DNA of 24,988 nt from Candidatus Dormiibacterota bacterium (GTDB taxonomy: Bacteria > Chloroflexota > Dormibacteria > Dormibacterales > Dormibacteraceae), in assembly GCA_003151665.1 (NCBI GenBank), contig PLYD01000213.1, forward strand, positions 1 to 24,988. Direction: 5' to 3'. Each line of letters starts with the position of its first letter. Position 1 is the first letter of the stretch. Below are positions 7,718-15,365 of this stretch, piece after piece. The notes under the pieces are model-generated. The model did not search any database. It saw only the letters and a program-made list of their open reading frames with translations, and was not told where the DNA came from. Both the position numbers and the translations under genes were made by a program.

Positions 7718-8374
7718 ATGAGCGATAGGCACGCCTTCATGTGGTCCGGCGGCAAAGACAGTGCCCTCGCGTTGGGCCGCGCCTTGAGGTCGGGAATCGT
7801 GGTCGACCGCTTGCTCTCCTTTTATGACAGTGCTACCCGGCGCGTTCGCTTTCATGCCACACGGGTCGAGATGCTGGAGGCTCAGGCCGCCGCGACCGGG
7901 ATCGAACTCCACGCCATCCCCACCACATGGCCCGAGATGGAAGCCAGGTTTCGACAAGAGCTTTCGTCGCTCCGCGAGGAGGGATTCAGAGGCGTCCTAT
8001 TCGGCGACATCCACCTCGCGGACGTGAGGGCCTGGTACGAGGACCGCGTCATCGCCGCCGGGCTGAAACATGTCGAACCGATCTGGGGTGAGGCGCCCCA
8101 ACTACTGCTTGATGAGTTCGTAGCGTTGGGTGGTCGCGCCGTTATCACCTGCGTGGAGCTGGCGAAGCTGGACGAGTCGTGGCTGGGCCGCGTGATCGAC
8201 GAGCGATTCGCCTCGGAGATAGCAAAGACAGGCATCGACGCCTGCGGCGAAAACGGCGAGTATCACTCCTTCGCGTTCGCCGGTCCCGTCTTCAAGCGGC
8301 CTGTCTCGTGGGCGGCTGGTGAGCGGCGCCTGGACTCAGGCTTTGCCCAGCTCGATCTCGCCGAAGGCGCTTGA
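7718..8374 (+). CDS. Dph6/DUF71-like PP-loop ATPase (diphthine-ammonia ligase family)
   Basis: A 218-residue N-type ATP pyrophosphatase. The PP-loop MWSGGKDSALALGRAL lies at the N-terminus, with GVLFGDIHLADVRAWYED in the middle and the family signature GENGEYHSFAF near the end. The eukaryotic/archaeal members amidate diphthine on EF2; bacteria have no diphthamide, so the substrate here is unknown. Bacterial DUF71 members have been linked by genome context to B12 metabolism, which would fit a neighbour of a tetrapyrrole operon (inference). I use ATG 7718; GTG 7712 in frame is also possible, and neither has a good ribosome-binding site. It diverges from the hem operon and converges with the next gene 14 nt away. 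Confidence 0.85.
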   Translation: MSDRHAFMWSGGKDSALALGRALRSGIVVDRLLSFYDSATRRVRFHATRVEMLEAQAAATGIELHAIPTTWPEMEARFRQELSSLREEGFRGVLFGDIHLADVRAWYEDRVIAAGLKHVEPIWGEAPQLLLDEFVALGGRAVITCVELAKLDESWLGRVIDERFASEIAKTGIDACGENGEYHSFAFAGPVFKRPVSWAAGERRLDSGFAQLDLAEGA

Positions 8375-8388
8375 CTCGCGTCCGCGGC

Positions 8389-8679
8389 TCAGTGCCACTC
8401 CGATGACTCGAGGCCTGCCTCTAGCCAGTCGATGATCGCCCCGACTTTCGCCCAGTCTTCCGCCTTGCGAGCAGCAATCACTTCGCGCAGTGCATACGGC
8501 TCCCACGCAAGCAGAGCTTCGGCGCCGGAGCTTGCATAACGGACCAGCGCGTGGTGGACGACGTCGTCGTACGCAATGCCTGTGTTGCGTGCGAGGTTCT
8601 CGAGGGTCGGCCGTGGGTCGACCAGCCGCGAGAGCGCGACGGACTCCCGGAAATTCTGGTTTGAATCCTGCGTAGCCAT
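8389..8679 (-). CDS. Small soluble hypothetical protein (DUF6027-like)
   Basis: A 96-residue protein from ATG 8679; the frame is open to 8721, but the extra residues look like promoter DNA. The core SRLVDPRPTLENLARNTGI then VVHHALVRYASSGAEALL resembles small actinobacterial proteins grouped as DUF6027 (recollection of the pattern, not a search). It is probably all-helical, acidic at the C-terminus (WLEAGLESSEWH), with no signal peptide or membrane segment. No function can be given. It ends 14 nt from the convergent DUF71 gene and diverges from the LLM oxidoreductase gene. Confidence 0.6.
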   Translation of the reverse strand: MATQDSNQNFRESVALSRLVDPRPTLENLARNTGIAYDDVVHHALVRYASSGAEALLAWEPYALREVIAARKAEDWAKVGAIIDWLEAGLESSEWH

Positions 8680-8771
8680 CACAACAACGTAGCCGACCCG
8701 GACCTTCAGCCCTGGCACCAACCGCAGGCGCGAGGGCCAAGGATCGTTTCTGCGACCGACACGGCCGTCCG

Positions 8772-8785
8772 GATAATCTCAAGGA
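8772..8785 (+). promoter_or_regulatory. Candidate -10 box and Shine-Dalgarno before the LLM oxidoreductase
   Basis: GATAAT (8772-8777) is a possible -10, and AAGGA (8781-8785) a possible ribosome site. They conflict: a transcript starting about seven bases after the box would leave GTG 8787 almost leaderless, while AAGGA is one base from GTG 8787 but seven bases from TTG 8793. The real start is thus either 8787 or 8793. Confidence 0.35.
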
Positions 8786-8786
8786 C

Positions 8787-9698
8787 GTGAGCTTGACCCG
8801 GCTGGGCAACATCAAGCCAGGCCGATTGGGCATTTTCTCCGGTGCCCTCGCTGCTCAGCCATCCACCATCCAGAGAGAGGTTGCGGCCGAAATCCAGGAG
8901 CTGGGCTATGGCACGCTGTGGTACGGCGAGGCGGTTGCGCGGGAAGCTTTCGCGCAAGCCTCGATCTTCCTGAGTGCGACCTCGAAGTTGGTGATCGCCA
9001 GCGGCATCGCCAACATCTGGGCACGCGACCCCATGGCGATGGGGGCCGGCGGCCGCGCTCTAGCCGAGGCGTGGCCCGATCGATTCATCCTTGGTTTGGG
9101 CGTCAGTCACGCCCCCGCGGTCGCCGCCCGCGGGCACGATTACGCCCGGCCGGTCTCCGCGATGCGGGATTACCTGGATCAGATGGTGCAAGCGCCTTGG
9201 CGCGGTCCTGAAGCGCAGCTTCCCCCGATTGTTCTCGCCGCCCTCGGTCCGCGAATGGTCGGGCTGGCGGCTGAGCGCACCGCTGGCGCCTATCCCTATT
9301 TCACGACAGCCGAGCACATCCGGCTGGTTCGCGAGCAGCTCGGACCAGAGCCGTTCCTGGCGGCGGATCTTCCGGTCGTGCTGGCGCCTGACCGCGCGGA
9401 GGCGCGAACCATCGGGGATGTGCACACGAACCTTTACCTGCGACTTGATAATTATCGAAACAACCTGCTCCGGCTGGGCTGGAAGCCCGACGAGCTCGAG
9501 CCGCCCGGGTCAGACGATCTCTTCGATGCGGTCGTGGCCTGGGGCGAAACAGCGACGATTCACGAACGCATCGGTGCTCTACTGAGCGCGGGCGCTGACC
9601 AGGTTGTCCTCAACCTGATCACCCGAGACCGATCGGTGCCTTACCTCGCGGAGCTGAGAACACTCGCTTCCCTGAACTCGGTTTTGGCTAGCGGATAG
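8787..9698 (+). CDS. LLM-class F420-dependent oxidoreductase (MSMEG_4141-like)
   Basis: A 303-residue luciferase-like monooxygenase-fold protein. It begins LGNIKPGRLGIFSGAL, then EIQELGYGTLWYGEAV, a strand VIASGIANIWARDP, and DRFILGLGVSHAP, the pattern of the F420-dependent subgroup represented by mycobacterial MSMEG_4141. The C-terminal part has AGADQVVLNLITRD, a typical closing strand of the TIM barrel. The substrate is unknown; use of F420 rather than FMN is inferred from the subgroup. The start is GTG 8787 or TTG 8793. It stands alone, with a 178-bp gap before the thioredoxin gene. Confidence 0.85.
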   Translation: MSLTRLGNIKPGRLGIFSGALAAQPSTIQREVAAEIQELGYGTLWYGEAVAREAFAQASIFLSATSKLVIASGIANIWARDPMAMGAGGRALAEAWPDRFILGLGVSHAPAVAARGHDYARPVSAMRDYLDQMVQAPWRGPEAQLPPIVLAALGPRMVGLAAERTAGAYPYFTTAEHIRLVREQLGPEPFLAADLPVVLAPDRAEARTIGDVHTNLYLRLDNYRNNLLRLGWKPDELEPPGSDDLFDAVVAWGETATIHERIGALLSAGADQVVLNLITRDRSVPYLAELRTLASLNSVLASG

Positions 9699-9876
9699 AG
9701 CCGGCGAGCCCCGACCGTAAGCGAACATCGAGTGGGATATCGAAGCAATCCGCATGTACGCGTTACTGCTATTGAACAGGGCCGGCAGGCCGGCAAGTGG
9801 ATATTTTCTGGGATGGAGATGCCGGGCCAGGACCTTATGAATAGGCTGTGGGCGTGCTGGGAATGATGAACAAGAG

Positions 9877-10326
9877 ATGAGTGATCCGAAGGTCATCGCC
9901 TGTCCCAGCTGCGGTCAGAAGAACCGGGTTCGCGCCGACGCTACCGGCGTGCCTTCCTGCGGCAAGTGCGGAAGGCCCCTGCCGTGGTTGGCCGAAACCC
10001 ACGCCTCCGACTTCGCAGCGGTGGTCGAGAGGTCGCCGATCCCGGTTCTCATCGATTTCTGGGCGCCCTGGTGTGGACCCTGCCGCATCGTCGCGCCGGC
10101 CGTAGAACGCCTGTCCGAAGAGCTTGCCGGCAAGCTCAAGGTGGTCAAGCTCAACACCGACGACGAGCCCACCCTCGGCCAGCGGTTTGGTGTGCGGTCG
10201 ATCCCGACCCTCCTTCTAATGGAGGAGGGGAAGGAGCGTGATCGAGTGGTTGGAGCTCTGAACGTAAATGCACTGCGGAGCTGGGTGCAGGCGCGACTGC
10301 CCTCGCCCGCGCCCAAGCAGGCCTGA
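9877..10326 (+). CDS. Thioredoxin with N-terminal zinc ribbon (TrxC/thioredoxin-2 type)
   Basis: Cytosolic protein disulfide reductase. The 149-residue protein starts with a zinc ribbon, Cys9-x2-Cys12 and Cys28-x2-Cys31 (CPSCGQKN and CGKCGRPLP), followed by a full thioredoxin domain with FWAPWCGPCR (active Cys66 and Cys69) and the cis-proline loop RSIPTLLL. This arrangement is that of E. coli thioredoxin 2, whose zinc ribbon makes it sensitive to oxidative stress. ATG 9877 is preceded only by a weak AAGAG. The gene converges with the DoxX-Rieske locus, 10 nt apart. Confidence 0.93.
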   Translation: MSDPKVIACPSCGQKNRVRADATGVPSCGKCGRPLPWLAETHASDFAAVVERSPIPVLIDFWAPWCGPCRIVAPAVERLSEELAGKLKVVKLNTDDEPTLGQRFGVRSIPTLLLMEEGKERDRVVGALNVNALRSWVQARLPSPAPKQA

Positions 10327-10336
10327 CGAAAACGAC

Positions 10337-11324
10337 TCAGCCGGCGTAGATTCCGCCATCCGAACCGACCTGTACCTTGATCGGCGACAGTGGGGTTGGC
10401 GCCGGGCCGGCGACCACGGCGGCTCCGTGGGCGGGATCAAACTCGGCGCCGTGGCACGGGCATACCAGCAGACGTTGCCCAGAGTCATAGCTGACCGGAC
10501 AACCAGCGTGGGTGCAGATGGAATCGAAGGCGACGATGCTGCCACCCGCAAGCTCGATGGCAACCGCCGGGTCGCCGCTGGCTGGATCCGAGAATGTGAA
10601 GCTGCCGGCTGATCGGAGCTGGGCCACGGTCCCCACTTCCGTGCCGGCAGGCGTGGACCCCGCGGTCGGCGATCCCGACGGGCTCGCCAACGGGCTTGAA
10701 GAAGGGCTTGGGCCGGCCCCTGGCGGCTCGCTCACTCCGACATGTCGGGTGCGGGGCAGGAGCGCCAGCACCCAGACGACCGCCACAGCTACGCTGCCGA
10801 GCTGAACCAGTAGTCTCCGGCGCGCCGGGTCCGCAACGATCTGCGTTCTCAGGTGGCCTGCACCCTGTGGCGCAAAGTAATGACGTGCCGTGAGCACTCC
10901 CTGGTCGCCGACCAGCGCAAGGGTGATCCACGCCACCGTGTAGATGCTGTCGGAGCCGAGGAAGTAAGGCTGTACCGCCCAGCTCGCCGTGAGGAAGAAG
11001 ACGAGGTTGATCAACGCGCCCGCTGCGGCAGCCCAGCGGGTGGCCACCCCTAGGAGAACCAGAGTTCCAATCGCAAGCTCGGGCGCCGATGACCCTGATC
11101 CCAGTCAGTTGGGGGATGGGCAACGCAAGCCAAGAGATCAGGAAGCCGATTGGCGATGTTGCGGTGAAGCCCTGCAGCTGCGCTCCGATATAAGTCGGTG
11201 CTGTAGGGTCGAGGAAGCCAGGGTCCGCAATCTTCTGCAGGCCCGCGTAGACGAAGGTAAGGCCCAGAAAAAATCGCAGCGGGATCGTGCCGTAGATGAC
11301 CCATCGGTCCGTCGCTACCGACAC
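10337..11324 (-). pseudogene. DoxX-Rieske membrane fusion protein gene with a one-base frameshift
   Basis: Two frames together make one protein. From GTG 11324 the first frame encodes a DoxX/DoxD-like start (LRFFLGLTFVYAGLQKIADP, PTYIGAQLQGF, ISWLALPIPQLTG). It should continue ELAIGTLVLLGVATRWAAA, but that part lies in another frame. One extra base in GGG 11081-11083 explains the shift; without it the gene would give 328 residues. The second frame has further membrane helices, YFLGSDSIYTVAWI, a Ser/Pro linker, and a Rieske domain: Cys178, His180, Cys196 and His199 as 2Fe-2S ligands with Cys183/Cys198 as the disulfide (counted from 11047). The shift may be real or a sequencing error. Probable role: membrane electron transfer near quinone. 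Confidence 0.8.
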
Positions 11325-11331
11325 GTGCGGC

Positions 11332-11367
11332 CTGGGCGCGTTTCGCGCGCTCTTCTTGCTCGCCCAG
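11332..11367. repeat. Inverted repeat just upstream of the DoxX-Rieske gene
   Basis: CTGGGCG (11332-11338) and CGCCCAG (11361-11367) are perfect inverted copies 22 bases apart; inside the loop, GCGCG TTT CGCGC (11336-11348) forms a competing short hairpin. It starts seven bases before the GTG on the minus strand, so it would lie in the mRNA leader or be an operator. There is no T-run, so it is not a usual terminator. Confidence 0.4.
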
Positions 11368-11555
11368 TGACCTTACGCAATTTCGGAGGGTCGGCATTTG
11401 GCATGCATTTTGCGCACCGGCGGAGCCGCGTCAGAGGGGTATTGCTGACTTTGTTACGCGCTACAGACGACTCTGACGGTGGCCGGGAGCGGTCTCCAGA
11501 TTTCACCCCTGAAGTGCTGGCATCCTCCCAACGGCCTGAGGAGACACTCAAGTAG

Positions 11556-11705
11556 ATGATGCCGAGCTTGGAAGCCAGGTTGATCGTCATTCGCCGGCGC
11601 CGTCGCCACCGGTATCTCAAACAAATTGCGATGGCCAGCCCAGTGGTTCTTGGAACGACGTTGGTGCTGCTCGCCACTTTCGGAGGTATCGCAGGCTCCC
11701 GGTAA
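11556..11705 (+). CDS. Possible 49-residue single-pass membrane peptide
   Basis: From ATG 11556 (or ATG 11559) the frame reads a basic N-terminus, IVIRRRRRHRYLKQIAM, then one strongly hydrophobic segment, PVVLGTTLVLLATFGGIAG, and stops at TAA. A positively charged cytosolic end followed by a single helix is the layout of a small type II membrane protein or of the anchor of a larger truncated protein such as a penicillin-binding protein. The nearest purine-rich site, GAGGAG at 11538-11543, is 12 bases away, rather far. No homologue is recognised, and it may be chance. Confidence 0.3.
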   Translation: MMPSLEARLIVIRRRRRHRYLKQIAMASPVVLGTTLVLLATFGGIAGSR

Positions 11706-11825
11706 GTGTGCCTCCACTCCAACCGTTTAGGCCGTTGTTCGAAGGAATCCGATAGCGGCTCCTAAACTGAGTGCCGAGGCGACAATCGCCTCTGGGTGAT
11801 GGTTCGACATTCGGAGATTTGATCT

Positions 11826-13058
11826 ATGGCCGCGAAACGGGTGGTGATCGTCGGGGGAGGGGGCACTGGAGACTATGCCGCGTTTGCCCTTCGCAAGAAG
11901 GGTTTCGATGGCGAGGTTCGCATCATCAGCGCTGACCACAACCGGCCCTACGACAGGCCCTATCTGTCAAAGGAGTTCCTGCGGGGTGAGGTCGAGCTGC
12001 CAAAGGTTTTCCTGCACGATGAGGCCGACTACTCGAAGGAGCGCATCGAACTCCAGCTGAATCAGCGCGTCGTGGGCGGCTCCATGCCGAGCCGAACCCT
12101 TGCACTCGAAGGCGGCGGCGAGGTCAACTTCGACGTCCTGGTCCTGGGCCTGGGCGGCACGCCGCGATGGCTGCCCGGCGCTCCACACGCTGACAACGTG
12201 CTCACCCTGCGCTCGCTTCGAGACAGCCAGGCGGTCCGCAAAGCAATCAACGAGAGCTCTCGCATCCTGCTCGTCGGCGCGGGCTTTATCGGAGCAGAGG
12301 TTGCGGCCTCTGCTCGCCAGCTCGGCAAGGAAGTGTTGATGGTCGAGGCGGCGCCTGTGCCGTTGTCGCGGGCCCTCGGCGAGGAGGTCGGCAAGATTTA
12401 CGCATCGATCCACCGCGACAAGGGTGTGGACGTGCGGACTGGAACCAAAGTTGAGAAGTGGCACGAGACGGGCAAGCTCGTGGACGGGGTCACGCTCTCC
12501 CACGGGCGGCGGGAGGAGATCGATCTGGTCCTCCTGGCAGTCGGCATCGACCCCAACCTCGAGATCCCCAAGGTGTTGGGGCTGCCGATTGAAGGTGGCG
12601 GGGTCAGCGTTGACGAAGGGCTCAAGGCGGCTGACGGCGTTTACTGCGGCGGCGACATCACTTTCCACCCGCATCCGGTGTTGGGCCGCGGCATTCGCGT
12701 CGAGCACTGGGAGGTCGCGAAGAATCAGGGTCGCGCCATCGGCACCGCGATCGTGAGCGGGGACGCGCCGTACACGAAGCTTCCCTATTTCTGGTCAGAC
12801 CAGTACGACGTGAGCCTCGAGTACAGAGGTCACGCGTCGGGCGACAGTCACGCGGTCTGGCGCGGCGACCGAAAGGGACTCGCTTTCTCGGTGTTCTACT
12901 TCAACGGCGGTCTGGTCGATGCCGTCCTTTCAATGAACGACAAGAAGACAAACGAGCTGGGCGGCAAGCTGATCGAGAGCCGCAAGGCGGTCGACCAAGC
13001 GGCCCTGGCCGACATCGGCATCGACCTGGCAGATCTGATTCCAGCCTCCGACAGCTAA
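11826..13058 (+). CDS. FAD-dependent ferredoxin-reductase-like oxidoreductase
   Basis: A 410-residue pyridine-nucleotide flavoprotein of the BphA4/AIF-like group. FAD-binding VVIVGGGGTGDYAA (residues 6-19), the PYDRPYLSKEFLRGE motif (41-55) characteristic of oxygenase-coupled ferredoxin reductases, an NAD-binding fold ILLVGAGFIGAEVAA (147-161), the second FAD motif GVYCGGDI, and a C-terminal reductase domain (WSDQYDVSLEYRGHA onward) are all present and in order. Such enzymes pass electrons from NAD(P)H to a 2Fe-2S protein. The divergent neighbour encodes a Rieske domain, so the two could be partners (inference). GGAG nine bases before ATG supports the start. Confidence 0.88.
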   Translation: MAAKRVVIVGGGGTGDYAAFALRKKGFDGEVRIISADHNRPYDRPYLSKEFLRGEVELPKVFLHDEADYSKERIELQLNQRVVGGSMPSRTLALEGGGEVNFDVLVLGLGGTPRWLPGAPHADNVLTLRSLRDSQAVRKAINESSRILLVGAGFIGAEVAASARQLGKEVLMVEAAPVPLSRALGEEVGKIYASIHRDKGVDVRTGTKVEKWHETGKLVDGVTLSHGRREEIDLVLLAVGIDPNLEIPKVLGLPIEGGGVSVDEGLKAADGVYCGGDITFHPHPVLGRGIRVEHWEVAKNQGRAIGTAIVSGDAPYTKLPYFWSDQYDVSLEYRGHASGDSHAVWRGDRKGLAFSVFYFNGGLVDAVLSMNDKKTNELGGKLIESRKAVDQAALADIGIDLADLIPASDS

Positions 13059-13122
13059 CCGCAGGTTGCGTTCGAACGCCAAAGCGCGCCGCCGGCTGCG
13101 GGCGATCAGCCTCCCGGTCTGA

Positions 13123-13548
13123 CTATTCGGAGTGGAGCCAGGGAAGGGCTTCGGCCATCGGTCGTACCAGTGTCGCCCTCTGCTCTTTGGTGACCAGGTT
13201 GCCGGCGACAAGACCGAGGGCCGCCGCCAACGCCGCCCTTTCCGCTTTGTGGCCGACGTCGCCGTGCTCCGCCTTCCAGGACACCAGTGCCTGACCAGAT
13301 TCTGTCAAACCGAACAGCGAGCTTCTGACCAGATCCCATGCGGGGCCGCGGTCTGCCTGCTCGATCGCATGGATGGCGGCTTTCTCGGCATCATGGAAAG
13401 CCTGCTGGCCTTTGCTGCCGACATGCTCATCCCAGCCCTTCGCCACCCTCTCTATGCCGGCGGGGGACAGCACGCGAATGTCGTCCATCAGGCGCGCGAG
13501 CGAGCGCTCGTGCTCCGGAAACCCGTAACCCTCAGCGTCTAAGCTCAT
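13123..13548 (-). CDS. Hypothetical protein, helical, 141 residues
   Basis: I do not recognise this protein. ATG 13548 is chosen because the upstream part of the frame (to 13722) runs into the pruA promoter and has low-complexity Arg/Ser composition. It has no signal peptide or membrane helix; it is probably all-helical with a charged, amphipathic pattern (FPEHERSLARLMDDIRVL, GKGWDEHV-like turn, HDAEKAAIHAIEQADRG) and a repeated Ala/Leu segment AERAALAAALGLVAGNLV. It converges with the flavoprotein gene (64-nt gap) and diverges from pruA. No strong ribosome-binding site is seen. Confidence 0.55.
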   Translation of the reverse strand: MSLDAEGYGFPEHERSLARLMDDIRVLSPAGIERVAKGWDEHVGSKGQQAFHDAEKAAIHAIEQADRGPAWDLVRSSLFGLTESGQALVSWKAEHGDVGHKAERAALAAALGLVAGNLVTKEQRATLVRPMAEALPWLHSE

Positions 13549-13680
13549 GCGGCTAGCGTAACCCGTGCCCGAGGTGCCATATCGCTGCGGGCTCAGATTC
13601 GGACTGGGATTGCGCTCCGTTACGCCAGACCGTTGATTTCCGGCATCATCGTGGTGGCGCCGGCAGGGTCTTCTATTTCC

Positions 13681-13685
13681 AGGGG
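13681..13685 (+). promoter_or_regulatory. Shine-Dalgarno site of pruA
   Basis: AGGGG six bases before ATG 13692; it fixes the start of pruA, whose first residues also match the family N-terminus. Confidence 0.55.
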
Positions 13686-13691
13686 TGTGAT

Positions 13692-15326
13692 ATGACCGCG
13701 GACGGACACTACAAGGTCCCAACTCCCGTCAACGAGCCGATTCGCGCCTATGCCCCTGGCGACCCGTACCGGACGAGCCTGAAGGCGAGGCTGGCCGAGC
13801 TCACGGACGCCCGGACCGACGTTCCGATGCAGATCGGCGGCGAACGCCGTTGGGGGGCGTCAAAGGCCGAGATCCGGTCTCCGCACCGAAAGGAGCTGTC
13901 TATCGCTCAGGTCGCAGTTGGCGGAAAGAAAGACTTCGCCGACGCGATCGAGGCCGCGCTCGATGCACGCCGAATGTGGGCCGCGACCTCCTACCAGGAG
14001 AGAGCGGCGGTGCTGCTTCGCGCAGCGTCCCTGCTGGCGGGACCGTGGAGGGACACCATCAACGCGGCAACGATGCTCGGTCAATCGAAGACGGTGCATC
14101 AGTCGGAGGTCGACGCTGCCGTCGAGTCGGTCGATTTCTGGCGCTACAACGCCTACTTCGCGGACCAGCTCTACGCGCAGCAGCCGGTCAACGACGGCAC
14201 AGCATGGAACCGCATGGAGTATCGGCCGCTCGAAGGCTTCGTCTTTGCGGTGAGCCCATTCAACTTCACGTCCATTGCCGCCAACCTGCCGATGGCCGCC
14301 GCCCTCATGGGCAACACAGTTGTCTTCAAACCAGCGACCCAGACCCTGCTGGTCTGCCACTTCCTGATGGAGCTCCTCAACGAAGCGGGTCTCCCGCCTG
14401 GCGTGGTCAATATGGTCAGCGGCAGCGCCTCCGAGATCTCAGAACAGGTCCTCGCGCACAAGAGCCTTGCGGGCATTCACTTCACGGGGTCGACAGAGGT
14501 CTTCCAGGGAATGTGGAAAGAGGTTGGTGCGAACATCGACCGCTATCGCACATACCCACGGCTGGTGGGTGAGACGGGAGGGAAGGACTTCATAATCGCG
14601 CATGCCTCGGCCGATCCCGAGGCCTTGCGCACGGCCATGGTCCGCGGAGCGTTCGAATACCAGGGCCAGAAGTGCTCGGCGGCGTCGCGCGCCTACATTC
14701 CTCAGTCCATCTGGAAGACGCTGCGCTCGGAGCTTATCGACCAGGTCGAGGCGCTCCCCCAAGGCGATGTTGCCGATTTCCGCAACTTCATGGGCGCGGT
14801 GATCGACGGCAAGGCTTATGCAAAGCACATGAGCGCAATCCAGTACGCGAGCAAGGCAGACGATGCCAAGGTGATCGCCGGCGGCAAGGGAGACGACAAG
14901 GTCGGCTGGTTCGTGCGGCCCACTGTGATCGAGACCAAAAACCCCGATTTCAGGACAATGCGCGAAGAGCTGTTTGGTCCGATTCTCACGGTCTACCCGT
15001 ACCCCGACTCGAAGTTCGAGGAGACGCTCGACCTTTGCGACAGGACCAGCCCATATGGCCTGACCGGCGCGATCTTCGCTACCGACCGCTCTGCCATCCG
15101 CAAGGCATCCGAGGCGCTGGTCAACGCGGCCGGCAACTTCTACATCAACGACAAGCCGACCGGAGCCGTGGTTGGGCTGCAGCCATTCGGCGGCGCGCGC
15201 GCGTCGGGCACGAACGACAAGGCGGGCTCGTTCTTGAACTTGATCCGCTGGACCAGCCCTCGCACCATCAAGGAGACATATGTGCCGCCCACGGACCATC
15301 GCTATCCGTACATGGACGCCGAGTGA
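13692..15326 (+). CDS. pruA: L-glutamate gamma-semialdehyde (delta-1-pyrroline-5-carboxylate) dehydrogenase
   Basis: Oxidises glutamate semialdehyde, in equilibrium with pyrroline-5-carboxylate, to glutamate with NAD, the second step of proline degradation. The 544-residue protein belongs to the long, ALDH4A1-like class: it begins VPTPVNEPIRAYAPGDP, has SPFNFTSIAANLPMAAALMG and VVFKPA (cofactor pocket), GETGGKDF with catalytic Glu294, and FEYQGQKCSAASR with nucleophile Cys328. ELFGPILTVYPY and the C-terminal PFGGARASGTNDKAG match the family. No proline dehydrogenase gene is visible nearby. A crotonase gene follows 39 nt downstream, probably co-transcribed. Confidence 0.95.
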   Translation: MTADGHYKVPTPVNEPIRAYAPGDPYRTSLKARLAELTDARTDVPMQIGGERRWGASKAEIRSPHRKELSIAQVAVGGKKDFADAIEAALDARRMWAATSYQERAAVLLRAASLLAGPWRDTINAATMLGQSKTVHQSEVDAAVESVDFWRYNAYFADQLYAQQPVNDGTAWNRMEYRPLEGFVFAVSPFNFTSIAANLPMAAALMGNTVVFKPATQTLLVCHFLMELLNEAGLPPGVVNMVSGSASEISEQVLAHKSLAGIHFTGSTEVFQGMWKEVGANIDRYRTYPRLVGETGGKDFIIAHASADPEALRTAMVRGAFEYQGQKCSAASRAYIPQSIWKTLRSELIDQVEALPQGDVADFRNFMGAVIDGKAYAKHMSAIQYASKADDAKVIAGGKGDDKVGWFVRPTVIETKNPDFRTMREELFGPILTVYPYPDSKFEETLDLCDRTSPYGLTGAIFATDRSAIRKASEALVNAAGNFYINDKPTGAVVGLQPFGGARASGTNDKAGSFLNLIRWTSPRTIKETYVPPTDHRYPYMDAE

Positions 15327-15365
15327 TTCGCTGATCGCCGGCAATCCGTAAGAGCGCGAAAACTC

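Larger units (their letters stand above)
11325..11825. other. 500-bp region between divergent genes, mostly without recognisable coding
   Basis: Lies between the DoxX-Rieske start and the flavoprotein start. It holds an inverted repeat (11332-11367), a possible 49-codon gene (11556-11705), and otherwise nothing I can name; open frames crossing it look like shadows with no family signature. It must contain the promoters of both flanking genes, but I could not identify convincing boxes. GGAG at 11813-11816, nine bases before ATG 11826, is the ribosome site of the flavoprotein. Confidence 0.5.

Noticed and set aside
7606..7755. Longer form of the MerR-type regulator starting near 7755 or at ATG 7720
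   Set aside because: It would cover the start of the divergent gene and the AT-rich promoter; the extra residues have no similarity to the HTH family.
9753..9839. Short open frame beginning with ATG in the gap before the thioredoxin gene
   Set aside because: Only 28 codons, no ribosome site, no hydrophobic or basic pattern of interest.
10989..11722. Long open frames crossing the 11.0-11.7 kb region on both strands
   Set aside because: They are Arg/Ser-rich shadows overlapping the DoxX reading frame or the gap, with no recognised signatures and no ribosome sites.
13068..13079. Perfect 12-bp palindrome GCGTTCGAACGC after the flavoprotein gene
   Set aside because: Too short and without a following T-run for a terminator; palindromes of this size can occur by chance in GC-rich DNA.
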